A DNA stretch of 64,000 bases from Hydractinia symbiolongicarpus. Lineage: Eukaryota > Cnidaria > Hydrozoa > Anthoathecata > Hydractiniidae. The stretch spans positions 25,544,001 to 25,608,000 of the forward strand of contig NC_079883.1 in NCBI RefSeq assembly GCF_029227915.1, read 5' to 3'. A program made the position numbers and the translations under genes. Under the pieces are notes generated by a model. The model did not search any database. It saw nothing but the letters and a program-made list of their open reading frames with translations, and was not told the origin of the DNA. Positions 1 through 14,400 of this stretch are shown piece after piece; positions within the stretch are counted from its first letter, which is position 1; every line of letters begins with the position of its first letter.

Positions 1-778
1 GAATTTTAACATGCAGAGTGATAACTAGGAAGAAACAATGTTTCTTTTTTCTTTCTTGTTTATATTATATACTTTTTTTTTTACTTGTTTTTCATTCCAT
101 AACTTTGACCAGTAGGTATTTAGCTTGTGTCCGTTCTTTGTGTGTTTACCCACATGGTCATGATGATTAAAGCTGTTAATATTTTAGCGGTAAGGAAGTT
201 GTTTACTGACCTTCTAAAGTGTAAACAACAAAAATTCCATGTGGGTGTTTCTGTGAGTTTTTTACACTTTTGCCGACCTTTTTACTGAAAGCCACAAAAC
301 AACAGCAAAACAATTTATTACTCATCTTCAGTACCTGTTACAAGCTCATCTTTATAGTACCTTGTAATAATATTGAAAACTATTAAAACAAACAACAACA
401 ACAACTGCCTGGTATACACCAACTGCTTTAAATGCCTAACTTAGCGAAATTATTATCCAGGAAAAACTGTTTTCAACTGTTTTGATGCTGTTTAAATGGT
501 CTATGGCAATGTGTGCTTTATACGATTCTGTGTTGATGCTTTTTAAACTACGGCATATTTCGTTTTTTTACAATCTCGTTTAAATGCTTTTTTAAAAAAT
601 GAAGGAAATTGAAAATTTTTATGTCATGTTATCATGATATGCAAGGGTCTTTTTAATGCATTTATTCTTTATTAAAAAATATTGTAGAATGATATCACAT
701 TTTAATTGTAGAAGTATGTGTTTATAACATTTCACATCACTAATTTCTTAAGTTTTTTTAGAAGTATCTATAGATAAA
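1..778. other. upstream region of pinin, no gene seen
   Basis: AT-rich sequence without a convincing ORF. A splice acceptor (TTTTTTAG, AG at 760-761) lies 17 bases before the pinin ATG, so the leader is either spliced in cis from an exon in or before this stretch, or added in trans. I could not identify a first non-coding exon or promoter. Confidence 0.4.
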
Positions 779-3700
779 ATGGCTACAGATATTATTGTTG
801 AGCTACAGCAACAGAGAGATTCCCTAAAATCTAATCTTCAAGATGTGGATGAGAGCATCAAGAAGTTGACAGGACGAGATCCAGCAGAGAGTAGAAGGTA
901 AAATTTGACTTTCCTCAGTTTTATAATTATTTTTAGGTAAAAGCACTGACCTATGTTTCAGAAGTGAATATGTTATTTAAATCTAAATGGGACACAACAT
1001 TTTTATTTAACTCCAGCCAGCTATATCGTATTCTAATTAAATGTTAAATATAAATATTGCCTAAAGCCAAAGCGTCAGGATAAGTGCTTCTAATATTTGA
1101 AATTGTGTTTATTATATTGGATTTTTTTTAACACACGTATAAGTTTATTGTGTATGTTTGATTGTTATTTTAGAATGTCGACTAATCGAAGAATCCCTTT
1201 AAAAAGGAATTCTTTTGGTAGGCCAGGTAGCGATCAACCACCAATAAAACGTATGTCTACAGAAAGAAGAAGGTAAATTATTTTACCTTAACCTATATCT
1301 GGCTTGGTTTTTAGATAAATTAAAGTGAAACTTATAGAAGCAATGCAATTTCTTACTAACGTTTGTACCACATAATTATTTAAATATTTAGAAAGGTCCA
1401 TATAGGATTAAATTTATATTTGTGTTTAAAATTTTCAAATTGTTAAATGTTTTAAATTTTCAAAAAAATTAATTTTTAAAAAAAGTTTTCACATTCAAAT
1501 CTTCAAGCATTTTGACATTTGATTTTCTTTGTAAATTATATGTCAGCCTCACACACATTAAGTGTATTAGTTTTAGGAAAAAATTATATTTTTGAAGGTA
1601 TTTTGGATGTGTACCTAATGTGTGAAATAATTTTAGACATTTTTTAATGGCCACTTAAGGGAACCAAAAGTACTAGCCGCTTAGGAGAGGCGGCCATTAT
1701 AGAGAGAACGTGTCTATAACAGCCATCTCTAGTTTTGGCCATCTAGGACAGGTTTTTGATGTTACAGTTGTTTGGACATTCGCAAACTAAGTTAAATGAA
1801 TTTGGGTCAAAAATTGCAGATGCCGTAAATTGCACTTGCTTCCTCTCACTGGCACCCTTTAAAAACATTGTATTCTCTACCCATATTGTGTTCCCTATTG
1901 CCATCAGACATTAACATAAGTGTAAAAGCTTGTAATAGGAACATGGGCGGAGCTACTCAAGTGACAAAAAACTTTATCAGTCAGCAACTAATCTAACGCC
2001 ACAAAAACTAGGATCAATTGCTGTTGTTTTTCCTACTGCAAATTCCTACTAAAAATCCCTACCGCATACAAGTTGATTTTATGGGTAAAGACGGTAAATT
2101 TATGGTCAAATCTACCATGTGCATGTTATTTCAGTTGTTTAAATTTAGGACAACAAATATTTTCAGACTTTTCTTTTGCTTAAAATTTTTTTATCCAAAA
2201 TTTTCTGCACTTAATGTAAATTGTCAATATATTTTGTCGTCATAATTTTTAATTTGTTAAAACGTTATAAATCCAAACGGTGCTAACATATCTAATTTAA
2301 TAATATGAAGAATGTGTCCGTGTGTCTGTAACAGGCATAGTGGATGTGTTTATTTTCCTTTGATGTCATTGTAAAAGTTATGTCCCAAATGTTAATAAAC
2401 AAATTAAACAATGTCGATGTCATTAACATGAATTTAACTTTAATAGCTAAATTAAAGCCTTTACAATGCACAATTCAGTGCATTTGGGAGGCTTCGTAAA
2501 TCAATTAATTCAGTGTTTAAAAAAATAGGGTAAAGTAAAGCAAAAAGGTGTCCATAGAAGAGAAGTTGCATGAAGAAGTGATACCTTTCCAAAGATAAAC
2601 ACATAAAATATCTCCCTGTTGTTCTCTTTTACAAATCATATACTTATATATGATGTTAAACATTTTGATTGATTAATTCCGTAACAATGCAACTTTTAAT
2701 GCTGGTATGTAGCTTTGATAATGATTTTTAAACTAAGTGAAATAAGTGCCACTCTATTTCCGCCCTCCAATAATTGCCCTACTTTAAAGCATTTGGTGCT
2801 TGGACAAGGAAATGCAGTATTTTAATTCCAATATTTAGTTGTAAATTTGGTTTGCGTACAACCAAGCACAAAAGATCTCTTTGAGTTCTTTAGAATATGT
2901 TATGCATTTTTTATTTCAGGTGGGGAACAACATCGTTCTCTGAAAGGAATAGATTGGACAGTGGAGGAGAAGAAGAAGAAGAAAAAAAGGTTTGTAAATT
3001 TTTTTATTTTAAAGGATAGCATAAGTTTAAAAACATTAGAAATTTTTAAAGATGCCATGCTTTTGTCTCATAAGAGGTAGTATCATCATCTTTAAACATC
3101 ACTACTTATTTATCAGCCTGCTGTTCATTCCTCTGTGGTTGCTACCGGTAAACCAATTGAACCCCTTCAAAGACCTGCTACTGAAGATAAAGAAACCAAA
3201 AGCAGGTATTTTTTTTAAAAAAGTAGTTGCCAAATCACCACAAGTTGTTTTGCAACCATTTCATTGTTGTCAGTCATGTTTGTAGCAATTAATAGAAAGT
3301 AAGCTAATAGCTTCCAATAATTCCATCTCATTATTTTATTACAATTTCTTGACCAAATAATAAAATCTAAATACTTTTCTCTGGTAGTCTTTTTGTAGTT
3401 ATAAAATTCTTTGAATGCATTATACACCTTACCAGTATTGTCATTCACTAGTTACTATAAAAAATAAATCATCAAAACATTAACATTTTTCAAGGTCTGA
3501 CTTGTTACTTTTCCTTTTTAGAAACAGACGCATGTTTGGTCTTCTTGTTGGTACATTGAAACAGTTCAAACGTGAAAGTCAAGTGAAAACAGAACAGGTA
3601 CATTTACACTGACTTTACTTCGTATAAAACAGCTTGAATTTATGTTAAGGTATTTTAACCTTTAGTTAGTATGTGTCAATTTGTTTGTTGTAACTAAGAC

Positions 3701-6700
3701 TTCCAGTAAAGTGTTAAACTTAGAATTATGTGTAAGAGATAACATGATTCGAGAATTAGAAAGTTATGTTATTTTTATGTCTTCTCAGGAAGCAAAACAA
3801 GAAGAGAAACTCTCAAAAGTTGAAGAACAGGTCCAAAAAGACAAGCAAGATGCACTCAATGAACGAAGAGAACTCTACCAAACAAAGAGAGACAAACAGC
3901 AGGAGCTCAGAAAGATTGAGTTCAAGTTAGAAATGGCGGAATTAGTAAGCAATTATGCAATTTTGTTGGTGTTTAAAAAAATTTAATGAGTTTAGATGTA
4001 ATTTTTTAAAATATCACACAACTAAAATATATAATTTATATCTTATTATTTAGAGCTCTCAAGCTTACCTGTCCATATTGTAGCATATAAATACTCTTTT
4101 GTTTAGAGTGTTGAAATGAAAGCTCATTATGAAAAGTTCAAAGATTTTATACAGTTAAAGTCGACACCAAGAGTGTTTTACAAACCTGCTATTCACAATG
4201 AAAAGACAGAGAAGCTTTTAGAAGAGTCCAAGGAAACTATGTCAGGTAATTGTTCTAAACCACCTATACTGTTTTGGTTACTGTAAACATTACTTCAGAT
4301 ACTGTAATGGATTTTTAAATAAAATTACTCTTTGTTTGCAGGGATTGACAAATTAGTGTACGTAAAAAATGATCTAAGTTATGTAATCCGTGCACGAAAA
4401 ACATAGTAAAAATTTGGTCAAATTTATATATTTGAGTATGTCAATTTATTGATAGCTAATGTACGCTGTATGCATTTATGTATGTTATGCATTTATATAT
4501 GTATATTATGCATTTACTCTCCTGAATTTTCTTTTTTATTTGCTGCAATTTAATAACCAACAGATCATCTGTTCTATATTTTATTTTTGGGATAAACTAT
4601 TTTGTATTTGAACAAGATTTTTATCTTTCTGTCAGATTTTTATTGCTTTAATTTTTTAAATTTTTTTAGAGACAATTTACACATAAAACATTTTATTTTT
4701 AACATTTGGGCCTTAAATCTCTTAAATCTTTTTCTTTAGTAAATAGTTGTTTGTTTCACTTTTAATGTTTTAAAATGCTCTTTCAGATGTAGATGATATT
4801 AGCTATAAAAGGTATTTATTGTCCAATGGTATTTAGACTTTAGGGAATTTACAAACATTTTGTTGTTTCTCAAGCTTCGTATAGATGCATAGGTTGACAT
4901 CAGCAAATGTACAATGAATAAAAAAAGTGTGCAAATACATATACACTGGAAAGTAATAAAAAACTAGTGGTAAATTTCTCATGCTAGATAATAAAAGGTA
5001 ATATTCCAGCATCATATAATAGCATTTTGAAATTTAAGCTTTGTGAGATTCATTTTTATTGGTAATGAGTTGTAGCAATATTCCAGCTTCATACAACAAC
5101 ATGATGATTTCTTTTGAGTAATATGGCAGTATTAAAATGTTGCATCACTTAAAATTAAACATCCTCTTATTACCTATCAAAAACAAACTAAATTATGTAT
5201 AAGATTTTGTTGCATTTCTATTTTTTCTTTGTTACATGTTAAAGTGGTCATTAAAATCACCATCATTCTCGGCTTAACGTCCTAGCATGGGTTGGATGAG
5301 GTATATTAATGACCCTCTTCCAATCTGATCCAGACTGTGTTAGATCTAAACTCAACTTCCTCTGTATAAAGTCTGTCTTTATAACCTCCTGATAAGCCTT
5401 TCTCGGTCTGCCTCTGGCCTTTTTGATAAAAAATATCTATTACATTTAATTCACAAAAGTTTTTTTTCATGCCAACCTTAAACAAAGTTAACCAAGTTTG
5501 CCTTATAATTCCACTGTGTAAAAACGCTGCAAGTGTTACTTCTTTGATACGAAACTGGATAAATATATCTCCCTGTTTTTACTTGAATTTTCATCCCTTC
5601 AAAAGTAGAGGAGTGTGGACACAAGCTCCAACTTTACTGAAGTGTCTATTTCAGGATTTGAGGTCTTGTTACATAAAATATATTTTGATAGCAAGAGTCG
5701 ATATTATCTTCGTGTTTAGGTAACTTTAATAAAAATATATTTATATTATTTTTCATTTAAAAATAAAGTAAAGTTTATTACAGCTCGATATTGGAATAAC
5801 TGCTTGAAAACGAAAAGTACATCTTACGTCAGTATTTCTAAGTCACATCAGCACTTGATAATTGCTGACAGGAATACCAAGCTATTAACAAAACAGGCAG
5901 AAAAATAGTATTAAAGGTGCACAAAGCAGAATTAATAAAATGTTGTTTGTTGAAACAGGGTAACCACTCCTCCTTAAATTCCTTAAATCACCTTTGAAAA
6001 AGAAAATCTCCTTAAAAGTACTTAAATACACTTAAAAAAATTGAAATTTTAGCTATTCTCCTTGATTTCTCCTTATTTCTTATTTTTTCTGATCGTAACT
6101 TTTTTGGAAATGTGTTCATGGATTGTTCATCACCAGTAAAATCAGACATATTTCTCTGTTACCTGAAATCCTATATTTTCTATCTTTCAGGGCATGATTT
6201 ATATGTATATATTTGTATAATATGTATAATTTTCTTATTATAGAACATAGTATGTAACATTAAAGATAGAGAACTAAAATTGTTTTTCTCCTTATTTATC
6301 CTTATTTTTTTATTTTTTTATTCTAATCCGCAGCAAAATATTCTTAAAAAATGTCAATTTGTCTCCTTAATTCTCCTTAATATCCTTACTTTTGTTCTTA
6401 TTTTATTAGTGGTCACCCTATGAAAAATTGCATTTTATACTGCCCACAAATTCTGTTTTTACTTTTGCACAAGACATTAACCTTAATATTTTTGAATTTA
6501 CACAAATATTTTCCATGACATTGTGATCACACCTTTTAGAATCGCTTGAACAACGTTTAAAAGAAATAGAGATGTGCAATGAGGAGGATACAAGGATGAA
6601 TTCAAGGCATTCTTCATTTCGCAATGGTAGACTTGCTGGTAAGACTGCAAGAGATCCAATTGTTATAGACCCTGTTCCAACAAAACGTGACTTATTTGCT

Positions 6701-7099
6701 GAAGATGCAGACAATGATAAACGAGAAGAAGAATTGGTAAAGCATGATGAAAGTATGGAAGCTGAAAAAGAAAATGTTGATGCTGATAATAAAGAGGCAG
6801 GTGTCGATGAGGGTAAAGTGGTCATTCAAAATGAAACAGAGGGTACTTCCACTAATTTAAAAGACGTACAGGACGAATTTTCCACAGTTACTGTTGAAGA
6901 AGTAAAAGATGAGAGGCGGGTAGTTTCTAATACTTATGATGTTGTTGATGAGCGGGTTGTTAAACTGAGTACTGATCCCACTACAACCAAAGATAATGAT
7001 GAAAAGGAGGTAGTTGCATCGGAGATGGATGATGATGTCAATATCTACGGTGATGTGCCTCAAGAGTTAGATTTATTTCAGTCAGAGGGTGTAGTCTAG
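779..7099 (+). CDS. PNN: pinin homologue (exon-junction/splicing-associated protein)
   Basis: Eight coding exons: 779-897, 1174-1272, 2920-2989, 3117-3205, 3522-3597, 3789-3944, 4107-4245 and 6540-7099. Phases agree and the sum is 1308 nt, 435 residues. Pinin is a nuclear-speckle protein of the ASAP/PSAP and exon-junction complexes that modulates splicing. The N-terminus carries the pinin signature DESIKKLTGRDP (about residues 24-35). RRMFGLLVGTLKQFK (about 128-142) matches the core pinin/SDK motif RRIFGLLMGTLQKFK. Exon 6 is a long charged coiled coil (NERRELYQTKRDKQQELR), and exon 7 resembles the pinin segment ending in LIEESQ. Exon 8 is acidic and low complexity. Vertebrate pinin is about 700 residues and ends in a Ser/Arg tail that is missing here. 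The ATG is the first in frame after an acceptor at 760-761. AATAAA lies at 7687-7692. Family assignment is firm; the final C-terminus is less certain. Confidence 0.93.
4342..4406 (+). other. candidate alternative terminal exon of pinin
   Basis: A strong acceptor (TTTGTTTGCAG, AG at 4340-4341) in pinin intron 7 opens a phase-compatible reading frame. After exon 7 it would add about 20 residues starting GIDKLVYV and end at TAG 4404-4406, giving a short pinin without the acidic exon 8. Used as an internal exon (donor after 4361) it would break the frame of exon 8. No clear polyadenylation signal follows closely, so this is only a candidate. Confidence 0.25.
5254..5430 (-). mobile_element. 3' fragment of a non-LTR retrotransposon in pinin intron 7
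   Basis: About 170 bases closely match the stretch at 61445-61620, including the shared string ATTAATGACCCTCTTCCAAT and the following GTTAGATCTAAACTCAACTT. The copy in seipin intron 1 continues into reverse-transcriptase C-terminal coding sequence on the minus strand, so this is the 3' end of the same LINE family. Only non-coding tail sequence is present here. Confidence 0.6.
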
Positions 7100-8432
7100 A
7101 CCAAAAAACAGGTAGTATAAGAAGGATAAGGATTAGGGTCTTCTCAAAAGTCCACACTGACATTGTGTGTCCCTTGGTTAAAAAGCTGTAAATCTGTGGA
7201 CCTTTTGGCATATGGAAATACACATAGTTAAATCAGCTATCTGCAGAAGTTCGCCTTTTTTTATTTTACGTGTATTTTTTTTTTTTTTTGCTTGTTTTAC
7301 AACATTTTTATGTCTCTAAGTTTTTAGAAGGTATTTTGAGAAATATTAAATGGTTATTTCATTTGCATGAACCTTAAAAAGCATAGCTTGGAAATGCAGG
7401 GTGGAACCTGACAAGTAGTTAATACCACCGCAAAATTCAAGAAGCCACTACAGCAATGTTGTATATTTGACGATTTTAAAGATAAATTCACATTTTTGAA
7501 TCACTATGTTATCTTGTATTTGCCTATATGAATTGAGCTGAATAGCAAACCATTAACCCTGGGAAAAAACTAGGAGGAGGGAGATGTAAAGTGAGAAATG
7601 TCAGGACATTGATACCTGATAAGTACCTGTTTTTCTTTAAATTACCCTTACATATTTACCCCAAAACAAGACAGGTGATAAAACAGAATAAATATTATAG
7701 GTTATGGGCTAGGGTTTAACATCTGGGTTCCCATATAAAAGAGGAGAAAGCCATGGCATTGCATTAATTTTGCTTTTGATTTTTTATAAGAATTGTGCTA
7801 GATTTGTATCCGTAATGCACATGACCTTAAAAGTACTAACGGTCTAAACATTTTTTAAACCCAAACCATTCTAAAAATAGCTATGGATACACTTAGAACA
7901 CATTTATTTTTAATACACAGGATTGTCATACGGCAAGATATTTTGAGCTTATGCTTATGCAAAAGTGACAACATAACTTATGCTCAGATAATCTTGTTTT
8001 TTGGGATTTTGGCCCAAGCTACCCCTCCTTCATTAGCTACCTATTTGCACAAATGACGAATTTGAAACGTATACCTTAGGAAATTAATTTTCGTTGGAAT
8101 TAATTTGTTATTTTGTAAAATTTCTTGCAAAAATTAATTCCCTCAAGGAGGCTTTTAATTATTGATGATAATCTTAGAAACCTGCAAACATAGTTTCTTT
8201 CTCAGACTGGTATCTGCGTCCTTTGGTCAAAAAGTTATTTTTTTAGGTGGACAAAACCTTTTTTAGTTTTTAAATGCAGTAGTGTTAAATCTATATATTT
8301 TGATGTTTGATAGTTAAAACCAATTCGGTGAAACTGCTGGTGAAAATCATTAAGTAAAAAAAAAAAAAAAACACGTTGAAAGTATCCTCTGTTATACTGG
8401 TCCTGATACTTGAAATTTTTATAATTTAGGTA
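7100..8432. other. spacer between pinin and ADCK1
   Basis: It contains the pinin 3' UTR, with AATAAA at 7687-7692. Beyond that no ORF is supported. It ends in a splice acceptor (ATAATTTAG, AG at 8428-8429) only three bases before the ADCK1 ATG, which implies a cis or trans splice into the next gene. Confidence 0.5.
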
Positions 8433-11400
8433 ATGTTAAAATTAAATATCTTCAAAAGAATAACATTTCTAAACAAATTGCACTCAAATAAAATTTTAAA
8501 GAAGCGTTATTTTGTATATTGCTCATTTGCAAGTGGAGCCTTTTTAACATGGTGTGCATGTGAGGGAAGGAGTAATGAGACAGAGACAGGAAAAGATGGT
8601 AGCATTTTGAAAGTTAAGAAGCGCCTGCAGTTAGAATACAATGACAGAATCCTCCACAGTAGCATTGTGCGCTTTGGCAGAGCAGCCGTTGCGGTATGTT
8701 TATTTTTTATATATCTATGTATTTGTAAGTAATACAGAAGAATTTTTAAGAGTTTCCATGCAAAACGTTTTTCTTTTTTTACTTTTACTTTATTATGTTG
8801 TTGGATACCTTAGCTGCTTGCTTCAATTTTTTCAATCTAAATATTTCTTTAAAAAAATTCTGAATCCTCATCATATGAATGAATATTCGAATCAAGTGTA
8901 TCTTCAGCTTCTAGTAAAATAGAACCTGTGTTTGTTCCAAAGCTTCACCGCGCACTTCTTTACAGCGCTCAGCTAATCCAAGGCTCTGAACATATATATA
9001 TATTTATCGTATATATACATATATTGTATAAGTTATAAACAATAAAAATAACCGTAACTGCTGAAGAGTGCATAAGCACTCCTTAGGAGACCAGTGCTGC
9101 TTTATAGAAGAACTCATTGCCTAATTTTTCTGGAAGTGTTAAATAATGATAGCATGTTTGGCATCTTGATATTATTTTAATTGGTGGTCTAGACTGAAGG
9201 AAAGTTATTTGCTTGCAACTTCTCTGAAATGCAATAACATAGCATTGTAAATAATTAAAGTATATATTTTTTTGTAGGTTGTTTCTGTATTCACTGATTA
9301 TAAATATTCCTTAATGGGGTTGGATGCTGAAACAGAAAAATACAAATGTTTAAAATCAGAGGTCAGTACAGAATTTAGAACCTTGTTATGTAATCTTTTC
9401 ATGTATGAATTTTTTGTTTGTTTTTACTGTCCGTAGAAGCTAAAAGCAAAACTTCAAAGTGTTAACAGTATCATTTTATTCCTGGGTAATATTTAACATA
9501 GTAATTCTATACTATAATCCTACGACATTTAAGGGCGAACAGTTAAAGTGAATTAATTTATGATCTTGGAATTTAAGACAACTTATCAGGAACAGTTTGA
9601 GAATTCCAAGCATAGCAGACATTATAGACTTTTTATTATGTATGGTTTACACAATACGTCTCCATTTTTCCTAGATTTTTTTTCTAAAAAAATTATTTAA
9701 AACGAGAAAAACTGAAGTTTGAGAGTGAAATCATGCTCCTTATGCTTACTTAGATCATACAAAAACCCTGTTTCAGTTAACGTGTGTTTTAAAGACGAAG
9801 AAGTGGCAAAAGTGTAATGTTTAAAAAATAGACAAATTCAGGGTTTCAGCCTGTTTGTAATAGACAACTTTTACTTTTCTAAAAAAAAAGTTTTAAAAAG
9901 ACACTGAAGTCATTTATCAATAAATTTGAACAGATCACTGCAATACTTTAAAGAAACTTAAAGTTTTGAAAAATTAATAGCTTTCAAAAATGTTGCTGAA
10001 TGAAATAACGCAGTAAAACTAGAAGAAATCCTACGGCGATCAAATTAACACGGTCGGCGGCTAGTAATGTAAAAACAGACTACTTAAATGAAAGAAATCA
10101 TCACAAAAATATACAACGCAACGGAACTCAATGTAAAAGATAAAATGTAAAAGATAAAATGTAAAGAAGAACAAAAATCAGAACAAAACATTTTAATTTA
10201 CATTTGTCAATTAGATTATCGCATTTAACAGACGGATTATGTGTTGTTTTATTCCAGTAAATCCTTTTTAATTTCTTGTAGGTGGCCCGTGGATAAACCA
10301 CGTGTTCGCCCGTCCTTTATTTACAGCATTTCGTGTGTCTCGCTACTGTGGTACCATTTTGCGCAGAGACAGACGTTTATTTTATTGTAGATTTAACTAC
10401 CATCTAACTAAAGTTATTATATTTGAAATTAACACCAGTGAGAAATTAAGGCCCACTTAACTATGCACAGAATTCGCAACTGTATTATTGAAATGTTAAA
10501 GGCAAAGACAATGAAAGAAATGATTACTGCATACATGCAACTTTTGTAAGAAGGTAGATTGCACATACGTTAAAGCATTGTACTGCACACGCACAAAAAT
10601 TTACTTGATTCATCATTTATCATTTTTAAAACATAATAATGTACTAATTGCTTCACTATTTGCCTAAAATAAAAAGCATTATACTGTAAATACTCAATTA
10701 AACTAACGTGGGCTTATTTGTTAGAAATAATTTTAAGTATGGGGTTAATTGGAAGGGGGGATTATAAACACATTGAAGTAATCGGAAGGGGGCCTACTAG
10801 AAATAAGTAAGTTGTAGGATTATTATTACCATCAATTTTTTAAAAAAAACCAAACAGTAACGTAGAAAAATTGTTTCATATATTTCTGAGGGGAAATTCA
10901 AAGCGAAATTAAATTCAAAGGGAAACCTCCCCCTTAAAACGTTTAAAAAATTTTTAAATTAGATATGTTGTTCTCAGTCAGTAGCTAGGGCTGTTACTGG
11001 CATTAAAATATGTGAGTGTTACCATAGAATTTGTTTTTTCCTCTGTACAGGCAATGTACTCAACTCATTTAAGTCCCATGGGAGCTTATTTGAATGTGGA
11101 AGTTTACTTGTCAGAAGTTCTTTTTAGGATGGGGGCTTATGGAAGGAGGGGGGTTATGAAAGTATTTGCTGTATCAAACTTAAGAAGTGGTGGTTGTGTC
11201 AATTGGCACTTGTAAATGGCAGCTCGTTATGACATTTCATTCGTTATCACTGCGATTATATTGCTCTTCTTTTTCTTTTCAGTGTCACCTGCGATCCGCT
11301 ATAAAATTTCGAAACTTATGCTCCAGTAATGGAGGGGTGTTTATGAAAGTGGCACAACATATCGGTTCACTGGATTTCCTGTTTCCTGCAGAGTACACTG

Positions 11401-14400
11401 AAACACTAAAATGTTTTCAGTATGAAGCTCCTGCAAGTTCGTTTGAAGATGTCTGCTTTGTTATAGAGACTGACACAAAACAAAGAATGGAAGAACTTTT
11501 TTCAAGCTTTGAGCAAAAACCAATCGGCTCTGCATCATTGGCTCAGGTGCGAAATCTTTTCTAGATTGGAGTCGAGACTAGGGTTTAGAATTTGTTTATT
11601 AATTTTTTCATGTTTACTCATCCATTAAAACGACATCTTACGTTGTTCTTAAAGATTAGTATTGCTACATAGATATAAGCAACTCTATTTTCGATTTAGC
11701 TTGGTTGCTTAACTTTTAGCCTGGCTAGTTGCTTATAGTTGTGACCCAAGTCTCAGCAACTCGGTTTCTTATCTGAAAAAAGACTTGTGAATCCATTGTT
11801 TGTTTTTTCAGGTTCATAAAGCCACACTTAAAAATGGCGAGATGGTAGCAGTTAAAGTTCAGCATAGAACGGTGAAAGAACATGCTTTTGCAGATGCTAA
11901 AGTGATCGAGGTGAGTGTCGAAGGTAATTCTATTTACTTCCATTTCTGCATAGTTAAGGGTACGTGTAGTTACTTAATTATTGGGTCCTGATCGAAACAA
12001 TACTGTTGTTTTCACACAAGTTGTTCAAATTGATTTGTTTAAAAATCACATTAGTAAAGAATGTTTTAGGAATTTTCGGAACAATGAGAGTGTTTTAGGT
12101 TTATAATTTGTTTGCTTATACTAGAAAATGATCACTCTATAATTCTTCTCGGAAATCCGAAATTTAATTTCGTTTTCAAATAGTTCTGTTGCAATTTGAG
12201 ACTTACGTGACAGTCAGGTGTCACTTTTCTTTATGATCAATTTGAACCTATATTTGCCATTGCGTTCTTCATATTTTGTTGTCACAGCTGATGAGTGTAT
12301 GCTCACATCAAGTTGGGCGACTTCTTATTTACAATATTTGATTTATCTATTTTAGTTTTTCGTCAACATTGCAACCAAGATGTTTCCTGAATTTCGATTT
12401 CAGTGGTTAGTCGATCAAATTAAGGCCAATTTGCCTTTAGAATTGGATTTTCTAAACGAAGGGAAGAACTGCGAGAAGATGGGGGATATTTTAAAATGTT
12501 TCAAATATCTGAAGGTAAAGAAAGATAAATTGCAATGCAATTTTTTTTCTAACCTGGCTGTTTTAACATGATCCGTTCACCTTGATTCCCTTCTTGCACT
12601 CCTCTATGTTCCTCCCACCCGTCCTAATTTGGTATTTCTCAAATCTTAAAATTTTGGGTGCAAGTTTTTTTGAGAATAGTGTACGGTTTACGAAAAGTAA
12701 AACCATGCTTGTTATTTCCAAATTAAAGTGACGTACTAATTTAAATTTGCACCTAATTTAATTCTATTCTAGCATGTATTCTTCATGATTTATTATCTTA
12801 TATAAATTCATTTGTAATCGATAAAAAAAACTATACGTGATCATGGTGTGCGGAAGCCACCGGAAATTTGTATAATATTTTGGACATGTTGTAAACGCCT
12901 TGTAACTTAATTCTAAATTAAAATTCGTAATCTTTGCAGAAAGAGGGACCTTTTAAGCACGTTCAATTTTTTGCCTATTTTTTTGCATATAAAAATTGGT
13001 AAATATTCTAGACCTTCGCTGTCATTAGTCGTAATGTTACAACTTAATAGGTCCCGCAGATATATTGGAAGGAATCGACAGAAAGAGTTCTATTCATGGA
13101 GTTTTGTCATGGCGGTGTCATCGACGATCTAGAATACATTCGAAAAAATAAAATTGATGTTAACGATGTATGTATTTTGCATAGTTCTTCTGATGAAAGT
13201 AATCAGGGACAATTTTGTGTATTAACGAAGCTAATTGGATTTCGCAGGCAAAATGTATTTGACTGATTAAGCCCAGTTTTGTTTGTTTTGATTTTGATTC
13301 AAAATATTCGCCTAGCTTAAAAGTAGAAATAGTTTCTTCTTTTTAGCGGCGAAATATTACCTTTTAGCCAATCAGAACGCAAAATTATACGTTTAAACAC
13401 ATTACTGGAAAGAATTTAAGATAACAAAAGAGTGCTAAAAACCCTGAATGTTTTTTAAATTTCCCGCATGCTTCTCATGGAAGTTAAAAAGATATTTCTG
13501 TAGTGCTCAATCATGAAATATAATTTTTTTTATCTGTTTATTTGTTTTGATTGTTGGCTGTGTTTTACTCAGTTGATCAAAAATCTTTTATGTCGTCGAT
13601 AATCTTCGACATAAGGTAAAAGTAGGCCCATAAAAAATGTCCTCGAAACCGTGGAATTATGATTTTTGTGGCAAACCTATCACTCAAGGTTTGTTTTTAC
13701 ACATTTTTGTTGTCGTTGCAGATATCAACAAAACTGGGTCGCCTGTACAGTGAGATGATCTTTGTGCATGGTTTTATTCACTGTGATCCTCATCCTGGTA
13801 ATATCTTAGTGCGAAAAAGTGAAAAGGACAGTAGGGCAGAAATCATCTTGCTTGACCACGGCCTATATCAGGTATGTTCTGCTAAGAAATCTAGTTTTTG
13901 TCTACTGGAAATTAGCGTTACATTAGTTTAAGTTTGATATAATTGTTTCTGTTGACATAAGAGCTGGAATTGCCTTGCATTAACTCTTCGTCTAGAGCTG
14001 ATTTAAAAGGCCTTAAATATAGAAATTCAAAATGCCTCCTCTGGCTCTTAAATATTAGTCTAGTTAACTAAGCTTTCTTCGAGAATATCAAATTCAGTTT
14101 GTCTTAAACGAAAGCTTAGACGCAAACAATTGTCAGAGCAACTCCCTAAAATTCAAATTCACTAGCAAACATCGAATTAACCAATAAGCACAAAGATAGC
14201 GTGGTCACATGTTAGCCTCTAAATAATCAATAATTAATTATATTTATACTAGTCGATAAGGCCCGTGGAAAAATCCACTTAGGCAGGATAACAGAGAAAA
14301 ACAACCATCATTTAAATTTTGCAGACATCCGCAGAGACCTGTGAAAACCCAAAAAAAAATTTTCAGAAATATGTATACCTGTTGCCTTCATCGTATAGAT

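Noticed and set aside
4780-4811. A candidate microexon in pinin intron 7 (acceptor CTCTTTCAG, donor AAAAG|GTATTT, 25 bases).
   Set aside because: Its length breaks the frame into exon 8 and gives an early stop; exon 7 joins directly to 6540 in phase.
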